A stretch of 64,000 nt of DNA. Origin: Pezicula radicicola (taxonomy: Eukaryota > Ascomycota > Leotiomycetes > Helotiales > Dermateaceae). The stretch spans positions 303,684 through 367,683 of the forward strand of contig PDUO01000049.1 in NCBI GenBank assembly GCA_003008705.1, given 5' to 3'. Of the stretch, positions 1 through 10,117 are shown one piece after another; the stretch's first letter is position 1; each line of letters starts with the position of its first letter. Under the pieces are notes generated by a model. It searched no databases and was not told where the DNA came from. It saw nothing but the letters and a program-made list of their open reading frames with translations. A program made the position numbers and the translations under genes.

Positions 1-1011
1 CCAGAAATACCAATTGACCCTATGCTGCTGCCACGAGTGCAAAAAGAAGCTGGAATATCAGAGGATGATCTGGTACGAGACTATGGTGATGCAGGTGCCA
101 TTGTCATTGATGACGATGAGGGGGAGGAAGAAGATGACGACGATGAAGATGAAGATAATAACGATGAAGACGACGATGCTTCAAGGCAGAGTTCCTCCGA
201 TCGTAAAGGCAAAGGAAAGCAAACGATGCAGGTTTCAGAGTCCTGGGTCGAGGACGAAAGACAGCTTGTTGACGAAATCAACGTCATGATAAGCGATCCC
301 AATACCTTTGAACATGCCGACGCGTATGCCAAAAGTGTAGAAAATGCTAATCACCTCATGTCCCTCGTCCCCGAAAGCTCCATCAGCATGGATGTCCACA
401 TCGGAGAAGACGAGTTCGCCAACGACCGCGAGGTTATGAATTGCGTTCTTGCGCCCGAAGAACAGAAGAAGAGAGAGCTGATCTGGGTCAATGACAACAA
501 AGATTGGCTTCGCACGCAACAAGAAAAAATTTACGCCAAGAAGATGGCTGCAAATGGTCCTCCGAAGGCAACCCGTAAGCGCAATAAAAAGCCACGCATT
601 GGAGAAGGCCAAAAGGAGCCTGCTGGTAGTCCTGCCGAGGCTGCTATTGCTGCACTCAAAGAGCGTGCTTGGTCTAAGAAGATTAATTACAATGAGGTTA
701 GCAAGATGTTCAAGAACCATGGGAATGACAAGGGTCCTGGCTCCGGAGCCACGAGTCGTGCTACCACCGCTGCTCCTTCTCGTGATGGTTCTGCAACACC
801 TTCAGTTGCTCCCGAGACTGCTAACCAAGAGGTTGTTGAAGAAGACTCCAATCCCGCACCGACTGGCCTCTTTAACGACTTCGGAGACAACGATATTGAG
901 GACGACGAGGAGGACTATGATGATCCAGGTATGGGTGATATTGATCCTATGAACGTCGACCCAGATGATAACTACGGTTATGATGATGATGATGGGTACG
1001 ACGACGATTAA
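1..1011 (+). CDS. BRF1: TFIIIB subunit BRF1, C-terminal part (5' end outside window)
   Basis: The frame is open from base 1 to the TAA at 1009-1011 (336 residues), so the gene begins upstream and its zinc ribbon and cyclin repeats are not in the window. Two stretches identify it. One is the charged segment around EEQKKRELIWVNDNKDWL (about 450-510). The other is AAIAALKERAWSKKINYNEV followed by SKMF (about 643-711), the conserved Brf1 TBP-binding helix (homology block II family). BRF1 joins TBP and Bdp1 in TFIIIB to recruit RNA polymerase III to tRNA and 5S genes in the nucleus. Very acidic Asp/Glu runs lie before and after the conserved block, as is common in fungal Brf1 tails. The visible part has no intron. 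The internal ATG at 22 is not a proposed start. Identification is from family knowledge of the TBP-binding block; confidence is high. Confidence 0.88.
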   Translation, partial: PEIPIDPMLLPRVQKEAGISEDDLVRDYGDAGAIVIDDDEGEEEDDDDEDEDNNDEDDDASRQSSSDRKGKGKQTMQVSESWVEDERQLVDEINVMISDPNTFEHADAYAKSVENANHLMSLVPESSISMDVHIGEDEFANDREVMNCVLAPEEQKKRELIWVNDNKDWLRTQQEKIYAKKMAANGPPKATRKRNKKPRIGEGQKEPAGSPAEAAIAALKERAWSKKINYNEVSKMFKNHGNDKGPGSGATSRATTAAPSRDGSATPSVAPETANQEVVEEDSNPAPTGLFNDFGDNDIEDDEEDYDDPGMGDIDPMNVDPDDNYGYDDDDGYDDD

Positions 1012-2221
1012 ATATGGTGAAGGATGGAGCCTTGGATGTATGAGTGTACGATTTGGCGGAAGCATTGCATGGAGTCATAAAAGAATGGGCGGGTACCTTC
1101 GTAGGTGGTCACATTTCAGCTTTACACGATGGCTAATCTGTAAATTAGATAGGTATGTGCCGCAGCGCTGCATTGTTATTTTACCGAGGTCATTCAACAG
1201 AGTCACAAAAGACTTGGATTTTATTTTAGAGCATAGAATCGAGAACCCGACATTTTGCCATTCGTACATAGCTTCCACGACACGGCGCGAGTATCAGCGC
1301 TGCTTTCTATCAGATAGTGGAAAATGTTTCCGCAGAATTCGACACCGGCACTGACTACTCCAGAACTAGGCCGACTAAGTTGAATTCAGTAAGTGACTTG
1401 ATTTCGATAAGTGACTTGAAATGTGGAACTTGCTTAAATTAAGTCACAGCCAAAAGCAAGTCAGTAGTACCTCTCGCTAAGAAAGCCAGCCATTGGTTGC
1501 GAGAAGCTTCAAGCCAACAACAGAATTTTGGTTCCTCCCTTTCAAAAGCAAGCAGAGCGCTCGTTGCGCCTCAAGCGTCAAGCGCTTAAGCTGCGATGTG
1601 CAACAAAGATTGAGTTGTCTCCGTCGATAATAGGTAGGGAGGATTCATGTCATTATTGCTCTCCTTACTTCGTACTTTAAATAAGCTGACTGAATTGGGA
1701 GGAGTTGCGACAATGATGTCGCAATGCTTACCCCTGATTTCCATAGTGGGCCAAAGTCCGCTATGCCCAATGAGGCCACGGACCAACATTTCCCCATGCT
1801 GCATGCATGCTCTAAACCTGATCGGGCCAGCCCAACTCTAATCGAATGACGTTCGTGGTCCGTGCTAGCGTAAGCTCGTGCCGGCCAGTGCTCGGTTCAG
1901 CGCTGGCCAATGAATGGGGCATTCCCCCCCCCTTCCCCTCTCAGTGGTGTCTGTCTCTGTCTGTCTGTCTGGACCTTAAGCTTGCCTGCTTGCCTGCCTT
2001 GCCTGTTTTTGCCCTGTGGCCTGCTTGCTTTCTCAGCTTTTGCGCCCAGCTCCCCCAGCTCCCTCCTAATATCCGATTCCCCATCCTCTTTCTCTCTTCT
2101 CCTTTTTCCATCTCACAACTTCACCTCCATCGTCACCTTCACACACGACCATCGTAAATCTCATATATCAACATCATTTCACTATACTTTTGTTTCTGTG
2201 ACCCCAATCGCTTAGATAAGC
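1012..2221. other. Intergenic region with short direct repeats and pyrimidine-rich promoter
   Basis: No credible gene is seen. At 1394-1401 and 1412-1419 the octamer TGACTTGA occurs twice within 26 bases, followed by related AAGTCA/CAAGTCA motifs near 1441 and 1457. From about 1926 to 2150 the strand is strongly pyrimidine-rich, with a C run near 1924, CTGT/TCTG repeats near 1950-1970 and GCCTGCTT repeats near 1985-2000. Such CT-rich tracts often sit just upstream of fungal transcription starts, so this is probably the promoter and 5' leader of the acidic-protein gene. Confidence 0.5.
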
Positions 2222-3037
2222 ATGTCTTCAAGACGTAAGAAGGACGAAGAGCTTGTAGCTCTCCCCAGCGACGAGAGTGAAGAGGAAGAGGAGTGAGTGC
2301 TACACAACGCCCCCCTTTGTCGCGCGAGTGCGTGTAACCCACAAAACTTCAATTGGCATCAACAAGACCTTCTGAGTAGTTCAATGGTCTTCGATTGCCC
2401 AGATTTTACTCCTCCGATGCGCTATCAGGAGCTATTGATAGCTGTCGCGCGCAATGGTTAAATCGCGCAAACAAAATGCCGGGAACATGAGGCTGACTGT
2501 CGCCAACCTTTCTAGGTACGAGGAGAGTGATGCTGAGGAAGATGTAGCTGCTTCTGATAGCGAGGAAGAAGAAGAAGAGGATGCCGAGGAGGAAGATGGT
2601 GATGCTGAGGGTATGTTTGCGCCATTTTCTCCCATTGCCGTATTGAGCCATTATGTTTCATTCTTGGCCACACGACTTGTCTCGTCCGCATCTATCTCAC
2701 CTTATCCCATCGCTAAAGCATCAAGACATGAACATCAACTAATCAATACCCAACAGAAGCCGCACCTGAACCTGAACCACCAGCAAAGAAACGGAAGACT
2801 GCCCCCGACGCGGCTGAACCTATTCCCGCACCTAAAAAGTCCAAGCCTACCACTGCCGCCGCCCCGGATGAGGTAGAGGCGCCTGAAGAAGAAGAGGAAG
2901 AGGAAGTGGAAGAGGAGGAGGAGGAAGAGAATGGCTTACCAGATGTGAAGAAGGTCAAGGCTGCTGCTCCTGCTGTAGAAGACGATGACTTCGAGGAGGA
3001 GGAGGTCGCTGTCGAGGATGATGATGATGAAGAGTAG
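2222..3037 (+). CDS. Small acidic nuclear protein with Lys-rich patches, unknown function
   Basis: Three exons were inferred by eye: 2222-2292, 2516-2610 and 2757-3037, giving 148 residues. Donors are GTGAGT and GTATGT; acceptors are TCTAG and CAACAG; the phases join exactly. The product starts MSSRRKKDEELVALPSDE, continues as long Glu/Asp runs, carries a PPAKKRKTAP patch that resembles a monopartite nuclear localisation signal, a second APKKSKP patch, and ends in Asp/Glu. No folded domain is recognised. Acidic proteins of this kind include histone chaperones and nucleolar proteins, but nothing here proves such a role. A pyrimidine-rich leader lies directly upstream and the ATG is the first in it. 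The gene would be missed by single-ORF prediction because of its low-complexity short exons. The exon structure is convincing; function is unknown. Confidence 0.7.
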
Positions 3038-4003
3038 AGTGATAATAGGATGTTGGGAAGGGGATTGTAGGTTAGGGAATTCGGAGGGCACACCCGGTCA
3101 TAGGCAAGGCAGGGTTGGAAGGGTGGAATCTTGCTACGATATGGAAAATGTAGAGGTGGAGGTTTCGCTGTCTGTCTAGTTCATTTAGATGGGTCATTTG
3201 GCTTTCCAATCTATCAATCATTTGACAATCCCTTCCTTTAGTTCTTCCTTCGTGTCTTTTCGAAACACAAGTACCGTATGCCAGCGTCGTTTTCTTATTT
3301 TACCGATCAATCAGTACACGTCTGGAAGCTCAATTGATTTACTAGGTGAATAATTAGAAAGGCATAACCTGGCCAAGTATTTTACGATAAGCATTTGCAT
3401 ACGTACGAGTCATTCGACAATTCCGATCACCAGGTCCACGGGACAGCTATAAACATGTACATAATGTGCACAAATCTCAGGTACAGACCTGATAATAACA
3501 AGACACTATGTTGAATACCTATGAATAGCCACGGTGCTGTAGAAATATAGAATTTAGAATAAGGAGCTCTAAAGGGACATAGTATAATTAAGTACTATGG
3601 ATAATTATAAGTAAAGTACTAGAGTATACTTTAGAATATAGGTACGTAGAGATCTAAAGTTAAAAAGTACTACTTTATTTTAAAGACTATAGGTAACTAA
3701 CTAGATTATCTTCTTAAATCTTATTTTATTCTAGTTTATAGGTTAGTAAATTTGTATTAAATATTAAGCTACTTAAAAGATCCTAATATAATTACTCGAG
3801 TATTAACTTAGTTGCTCAAGTAAGTGCAATGCTATCGAGGTCCGCCAAGACCTCCGTGGCGGGATTCAATGCCGCTGTCTTTATCACATGACAGGTCCTT
3901 CGCCGCGCCCAAAGTGGAATGCATTCACGTCTCATAGTAACCGTCTCTCAACTCTTCACTTCCTTTACATCAACCCATCAATCACATCAAGATCGGGGTC
4001 AAG
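3038..4003. other. Intergenic region with AT-rich island
   Basis: No gene is seen. About 3540-3830 is very AT-rich, dominated by TA, TTA and TAG steps with almost no CpG. It resembles the RIP-altered block at 57-64 kb and is probably a short repeat remnant. The 150 bases before the next ATG return to normal composition and presumably hold that gene's promoter. Confidence 0.5.
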
Positions 4004-5446
4004 ATGTATCAATTGGGCAGCGACGCGAGCGACACGAGCGAAAAGGATGACCGGCAACCATTGCTGCTACCATACGGCCCAAGCCGGACACCGTCTTCTC
4101 CCTCGCATCAGTCGGTATGGAAACGCCGCCATGAAACATACCGCTGGGCTTGGATTCTTGTCTCAACTCTCTTGCTCGCTTTTACCGGTACAATTATCTT
4201 TCTCGATCCAGGCCACAGCACAGAATTCTCTCTCTCGCCCGAAGGATTGGAGTATAGCGCTTGGAAACACCTTCGAAATCACGTGTCTCTTCTTAATGTT
4301 CCATCAATCACACGTGAAGAGTTCCTTGCTCGACAAAAGACTTTGGCGACTAAGTTAGACGAGGCTGGTGTTGATGCTTTCATCGCTGAACCATCTGCAT
4401 CCACTGCATATTTTGCAAATGTCTCCTCGGCTTTTGAACTTTCGGAGCGTCCATTCCTTGTCATTATCGACAAGAGCGGCCAGTTCGCTTATTTGGCGCC
4501 CAAGTTTGAGCTTGGTCGTATCGCAGGGTTGACTATGGTATTTGAAGAGAAGAAAGTCATTGAATGGGCTGAAGAGACTTCTCCTTATGAAGCCTTGAAG
4601 AAAGCTACGGGCTTTGAAAAGATTATGCTGGATGAGCATGCACGGTTTATGATTGCTTCTGGATTGCAAAATGCTGGTATCGAAGTCGTACCTACGTCGC
4701 TTGAGATCCAGCAACTGCGTGCTGTCAAGAGCGAGGCTGAGATTGCGATTCTTAAGGGTATTAACCAGTTTACGCTTCAGCTTATTAGGTCGTTGCAAAA
4801 GTCTATTAAGGTTGGCATGACTCAAGCTACGGTTGTCACTGCAGCTGAACATCTGTTCACTCGTGCTGGAATTGGAGCTGGATTCTGGTCTATTATTCTG
4901 TTCGGTGAACAAGCCGCCTCTCCACACGGAGGTTCCTCTGGCAAAGCTCTCACCGATGGAGAATTCGTCCTTATCGATATCGGCTCCTCACTCCATTCTT
5001 ACGGTTCTGATGTCACACGTACCATTCTCCCATCCAAGAGCAAAGTCAGCGATGAACTAATGGATATGTGGAACCTGGTTCATTCCGCCCAAGCAGCAGC
5101 AATAGAACACATGCTCGTCAACGAAACTTGTTCCGTAGTCGACGCCGCAAGCAGAAAACCCATCACAGAAGCCGGACTAGGAGAATTCTTCACTCATCGC
5201 TTAGGCCATGGTCTCGGTTTAGAAATGCACGAGCATCCTTATCTCAACGGTGCTAACTCTGAGAAATTGAAGGTTGGAGAGGTCATTACGAATGAACCGG
5301 GTATTTATGTTACGGATGATGACGCGAAGAGGATTGATAATAAGATTGGTGGCTTTGGTGTTAGGCTTGAGGATCCGATCCTTGTTGCTGCGGATGGGGG
5401 AGTGCCGATGACAGGTGGGACGGCTAGGAGTCCTTATGAGCCGTGA
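4004..5446 (+). CDS. Membrane-anchored M24B metallopeptidase (Xaa-Pro aminopeptidase/dipeptidase-like)
   Basis: Single exon of 480 residues. A polar N-terminus is followed by one hydrophobic helix at about residues 47-67, giving a type II membrane anchor. The creatinase-type N-terminal domain covers about 100-235 and the pita-bread M24 catalytic domain about 245-470. All five metal ligands of the family are visible: Asp325 (LIDIG), Asp336 (SDVTRT), His402 (GHGLG), Glu431 (TNEPGIY) and Glu456 (RLEDP). The family His of SPHGG is His308. Enzymes of this family use two metal ions to release N-terminal residues ahead of proline. The anchor suggests action at the vacuole, secretory pathway or cell surface, as in other fungal membrane M24 proteins. 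The start ATG sits in a CAAGATG context after a stretch without a competing in-frame ATG. The coding strand changes from A/C-rich to G/T-rich near 5245. Confidence 0.88.
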   Translation: MYQLGSDASDTSEKDDRQPLLLPYGPSRTPSSPSHQSVWKRRHETYRWAWILVSTLLLAFTGTIIFLDPGHSTEFSLSPEGLEYSAWKHLRNHVSLLNVPSITREEFLARQKTLATKLDEAGVDAFIAEPSASTAYFANVSSAFELSERPFLVIIDKSGQFAYLAPKFELGRIAGLTMVFEEKKVIEWAEETSPYEALKKATGFEKIMLDEHARFMIASGLQNAGIEVVPTSLEIQQLRAVKSEAEIAILKGINQFTLQLIRSLQKSIKVGMTQATVVTAAEHLFTRAGIGAGFWSIILFGEQAASPHGGSSGKALTDGEFVLIDIGSSLHSYGSDVTRTILPSKSKVSDELMDMWNLVHSAQAAAIEHMLVNETCSVVDAASRKPITEAGLGEFFTHRLGHGLGLEMHEHPYLNGANSEKLKVGEVITNEPGIYVTDDDAKRIDNKIGGFGVRLEDPILVAADGGVPMTGGTARSPYEP

Positions 5447-6271
5447 TAAGTGTGTTGGTGAGTGTGTGTGGTTTTATTAGGTGATACCATGATGAACACT
5501 TGATTAAGTTGTACGGTGTTACGTTATTAAGAGGTGATGATATAAGTATAGATATTGATAGGCTTTACTTTTATAATTACTAGTAAGGAAAAAGAATCGT
5601 TTCATGTTTTTGCAACGTCTTTTCTAGGGGTCCTAATACGTGTACAATGCTATAATTAATATTTAATATATGTTATAAGGCTTCGGGCTCAACCCCCACC
5701 TCCCTCTCTGTTAGTTACCTAAGTCAAGTAAATCTAAGTTTCTACAGTTGTACTGTACGTAGGAAGAAATGAAAGAAGCGTTTGAGTTTGTAAAAAAAGG
5801 AAGTGAGGAAGTGAGGAGGGTATTTATATGTTACGCGTTTGGTTTTAGGAAGGGGAAGATGGGACTCTTATAGGATTATGGTATTGGATTTTAGAGTTGT
5901 CTTGGTTGGATGTTTGGAGGACGTTTGATGTAAGTGGGGTAGAGAAGGAGTTTTTCTGAATTTATCATGTTTTGAATTTTACTTATATGGATGGTGTGTA
6001 GGTAAAGAAAGGTTTTGCTGTAGAAAAAGAGGTTAGGGGTTAGAGAGTAAGTGTTGTTTAGGATCTTTGTAATTTTTGGGGAAATCGAGGGATTTTATTT
6101 GGAGTCTATCTATGGACTATAGGAGAGGATTGAGTATTCCTGGTGTTTTTTGTTCTTTTGAGAGAAAAATGGGATGGGGTATAAGGTTATAGTACTAACA
6201 CAGAAACGTCACTATCCACTCCAACCCATCTCACCACCATAAAGTCCCCTCCCAGATTCTCCTCTCCAATC
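5447..6271. other. Intergenic region between convergent genes
   Basis: This is the 3' flank of the aminopeptidase and of the convergent GH71 gene. The sequence is moderately AT-rich and, from about 5760 to 6190, strongly G/T-rich on the plus strand. No ORF with coding character or RNA gene was seen. Confidence 0.4.
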
Positions 6272-8729
6272 TCAATCAACATACGCAACCCCAGCAGATC
6301 CAGGAATAGACGAAACATCCACAACAACACTACTACTAGTTGCCATAGCAGTCACAGCAGTCATCCCCAAAGAAGGAACACCACTACATCCACTAACCCT
6401 CAACCCCTCCCCAAACATCGCCAATCCCTCCGGTCTTAAACAATCTCCCCCCACTCCCCCTTCCCCATCCCCTTCATCAGTCTCAGAAACAGAACCCAAA
6501 GAATCCAACATGCCCACAAAAACATTAAAATTATAAATCCCACATACACATTCCCCAACCACATCTTTAAGACTAACACCACTCATCACAATCTCTCCAT
6601 CTCTCTCAACACGAAACTCTTGTTTTCCTATTCTCATAGGAACTTCAAAACTAGAAGTACCGGCACTAGCTTCGAAAGTTCTAGTGATTTGATTTGGAGT
6701 GTCGGAACCGGAGATTATTGTAAGTATTGCTGGTGAAGTGAGGAATGAAATGATGAATATTGAGTCGGTTATCATGGGGGAATCTGCTCCGTTTGGGGGT
6801 CCTGGGAAGTAGTTTCTGCTTATGTTGTTGGGGGTTTGGTAGGTGGTTTGGGGGGAGGTTTTGTAGGAGGAGGAGGAGGAGGGCGAGGGGTTGGTTGTTG
6901 TGTCTGTTGATGAACAATTTAGTGATTTGGGGGTTGGTCTGTACCAGTAGAATAGTTGATCGGCTTTTATGTAATCGTTTATATTTGGGGTTGAGGAGGA
7001 GGTATTGTTGTTTTTTGGGCTTTTGTAGGCTTGGATGAAAGGTGCGGAGAGGTGTAGGAAGGGTGTGTGTGGCCTTTTTTTGTTCCAATAATACATTAGC
7101 ATATTCTCTCTCTCTCTTCCTCTCTCTTGAAAACTGAAACTTAAACCTGAAAGTTGAACAACTTGAAAGTATGACTTTGAGATTTTGAAGAGGTAAAGAA
7201 GTGGAGTACGAGGAAAAAGAAGAACGAGAAAACTTGCTTACATATCATTTGTCCATTTCGAATTCCCATCATCGTTATGAGGAGAGGATAGAGGTCCGAC
7301 ATAATGTGATTCTCCATAGTCATTCCAGGTTAGGATCTCAATGAATCTGGGATTGAGTTTTAGGAGGGAGTTCCAGCGGTGATACCAGAGGAGGTCGGAG
7401 GGGAAGACGAAGTTTTTACTGTAGGGTACTTCCTATTTTTTTGGGTTTGTCAGCTTCCATAGACATTTTTTAATATATGTGGAACCTTGAATGGGAGCAT
7501 TTTCTTTTTCTTTTCTAGTTCTATTGGGGGGATGGGAGGGGAGGGAATACTTACTGGACCATAATGAGTGCTAAACCAAGGGGAAATAGCTACAGATTGT
7601 TAGTCAAGTATTCTTTGTGAATTTACATTTCTACAGTTGTGCCTTATTTTGGGGGGTAGGTAAAGGTGATTTAAGAAGAGAACAGAACAGAATACTAACT
7701 TACGAGCAATATATGGCTTCCCAGCAAGAGCATCCATGTACTTTTTATCACCATCTTCAACTGTAAAATTAGCATCAGCAGTTGGAGCTTTATTATCACC
7801 GTTATTCGGCCAAGCCTAGATAAATCTCTCGTTAGCATCAGCTCGGTTCTTTTCCTCTTCAATCTGAAGAAGAAAAAAAGAAAAAGAGAGAAAAGAAAAG
7901 AAATCTCCTCCTGCACCACCGCGAAGAGAAACAAAAGGAAGAAGAATCTTCTCATCATTCCGGAAGTAAGTGACAGGAATTCAAGAAAACGAAAAAAAAA
8001 ACATCATACCATCCAATTCAAAGCTCCATCAACTCCCGCAAACCCCTCCCCCTTCAGATTACTAGCCTGATAATTCGGAGCCCAAAAAACCTCAACACCA
8101 GCCCCATCCCAAACAGACTCCCTCATAACCCGAACATCAAGTTCATCCCCAGAGTAACTACTAGCGAAAACCTTCCCATCAACCCACAGCTGCGCAGGTT
8201 CATAAGCAAACTGTGCAATCTTGTTTCCAACATCTTTAGCTGTAGTTTGTGATGAGGCATCCCACCAATTGAAATCGAAAGATATGAACACTGATATGTT
8301 GTTTACGGCTGCGGATGCGTAGGCGTAGGTGAGTTGGGTGTCGGTGAAGGGGTCAGTGCCTATGTTTAGTGCAAAAGCGTCTATTCCTGTTTGTTTGGCG
8401 AGGAGCATGTCGGCGTCGTAGTCTGCGGGGCTGGTGCGGAGACCTACTATTCCTATCTATGAGAGGGATGTTAGTGGGTTTTGAAAGATGGTGGTGGGAT
8501 TAGATTCGAGTGGAGGGAATGGTTGAGAAGGTGAGGCGCTTACCATGAAGTGACAGAAGACTAGTCGATTATCTGTGTCTGTTTGTCCTTGTCCTTGTTC
8601 TTGTCCTAAGCTGAGAACGTTATGATCATGGTTGATAGTGTTAGATGTAGCTGTAGCGGCAACACTTGTAAAATATGTAACAAGAAAGCAGACAATGGCT
8701 TGGAGGGTGTATCGGCTTGTGCGATACAT
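6272..8729 (-). CDS. Secreted GH71 glucan endo-1,3-alpha-glucosidase (mutanase)
   Basis: Six exons on the minus strand were inferred: 8729-8544, 8456-8010, 7815-7704, 7589-7555, 7432-7242 and 7073-6272, giving 590 residues. All introns are GT-AG and all phases agree. The start has a signal peptide (IVCFLVTYFTSVAATA). Family GH71 hallmarks appear in order: RLVFCHFM then IGIVGLRT across intron 1, AFALNIG, FISFDFNWWD, SSYSGDEL, AWPNNGDNKAPT, ISPWFSTHYGP, FVFPSDLLWYHRWN, IEILTWNDYGESHY, and KADQLFYWYRPTPK before a beta-rich C-terminal domain. GH71 enzymes hydrolyse alpha-1,3-glucan of fungal walls, acting in wall remodelling, septum dissolution or attack on other fungi. Exon 4 is only 35 bases but restores the conserved PWF motif, which supports the model. 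A Ser/Thr/Pro linker (about 50 residues) separates the two domains. Reading of the family is firm; the physiological role is inferred. Confidence 0.88.
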
Positions 8730-10117
8730 TTTGGAAGAGGTAGGGCGCGTAAAGCGTTGTCAACAGGTTGAACCGTAAGGCAGCGGAGGGAAAGTTTGAG
8801 TGAGGAAGATGTGAGAAGGTGGTTGTTTTTGGTTGAACAGGTATGAACGCGACTTAGGAACGCACCTCAAACGCGAGGTATCAATATCGTAGTGAATAAT
8901 GACCTTGCGCTCCACGAATTTGCCTGGCTAAACACGTGAAGTGATTACAACTTTGTAGCATCTAGTCTGTGTATAGGGTTGCCATACAAACTAGCCGGAG
9001 ACTTGGCACTAGGTCCCTGCAAAAGACGTGTATATGAAAATGACAAAGGCGCAAGAGCCACCAGTACTTTACAAAAACAAAAATATAAAAACCAGACCAA
9101 AAGCATAAAGGACCTAACCCTGTCTCTACAATATAATTAAAAGCAAGCTAATTTTAATATTTTAATGCTCAACTATCTTTTTGTTAATGCCATAGAGTTC
9201 TGTAAAGTCCCAAAGTACCTAGTAGCTAAACAAGCGACGCATAATGCCTTACTCGTAGTCGCTTATTTTCTTGCCGACCTGCGTTTACATGCCCATACCT
9301 TACTCACTTAGCAGCTTGGTAGGAGGCAATTTAATATTGTGTCCACCAGTATATGATTAAAATTCTTATCCATGCCAAAAGACAGTGTATAGACTTTAAT
9401 TGTTTACAGGCTTTAATTATGTATGCTCTATATTATTAGTAACACACACCTTAAGGAAGAAATATTTGCAGAAACTAGAAAGACCTCCCATTTATATAAC
9501 ATATAATTAGGTAGGTAGGGAGTTAAGTAAGATATTAGGTAAAGTAAGTATTATGTTCTATTATGCGGAATGGTTGTTTAGGGAGCAACACATTAGTAAG
9601 TAGGCAAAGATGCTGTATTCTGTGCAGAACCAAGTGTGTATAGAAATCCTATTTATTGAAAAATGTCTTAAAACTATTCCTATTCAATTTCGTATAGTTT
9701 TAATATAGAATATACGTACTTCCTAGTTCCTATTTATTAATATTACAATTAACTTCAGTGTTACTTAACAAGTTTAAGTGGCCTGTAACATAGGACTTAA
9801 GTAGTTTCTATACTGCGCAGTTGTTTTTACTTAAGATAAACCCTTTCATTTATTTAGCCTGCACCAAGGGAAATTCTATGTGGTTTTATAGGCTCTAAAC
9901 CTGTGGCGGGGAGGGGCATAGATAATTCTTTTCAAGTAGCTGACTTGATTTGAGTAACTAACTTGACTGATTGACCCTACTCTTACATGACTAAATATCT
10001 GAACCTATCTAACACTCGTGTGCATCATATCTTAAAATGGGGTATCTTTTTTCATTATTGTTTTTAGTTATATGATAGAGCTCTATGCTAGAGCAGGAGG
10101 GGACGAATTGTGGCACC
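8730..10117. other. Intergenic AT-rich region
   Basis: No gene is visible. Up to about 9000 the composition is normal and should contain the GH71 promoter. From about 9050 to 9900 it is AT-rich with little coding signal and probably consists of decayed repeats. One segment (9563-9700) has a diverged second copy near 40.5 kb and is listed separately. Confidence 0.45.
9563..9700 (+). repeat. Decayed dispersed repeat, copy A
   Basis: Alignment by eye to 40452-40592 on the same strand shows shared blocks in the same order: TTTAGGRAGCAACA, GGCAAAG, TTCTGTG, GAACYAAGTG, CCTAYTTAT and AACTATTCC. Many differences are C/T or G/A transitions, as expected if both copies decayed by RIP. The element type cannot be told from these fragments. 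Confidence 0.55.

Noticed and set aside
81..720. Minus-strand Ser-rich and other ORFs over BRF1
   Set aside because: They are the reverse reading of Asp/Glu codon runs and lack any family signal.
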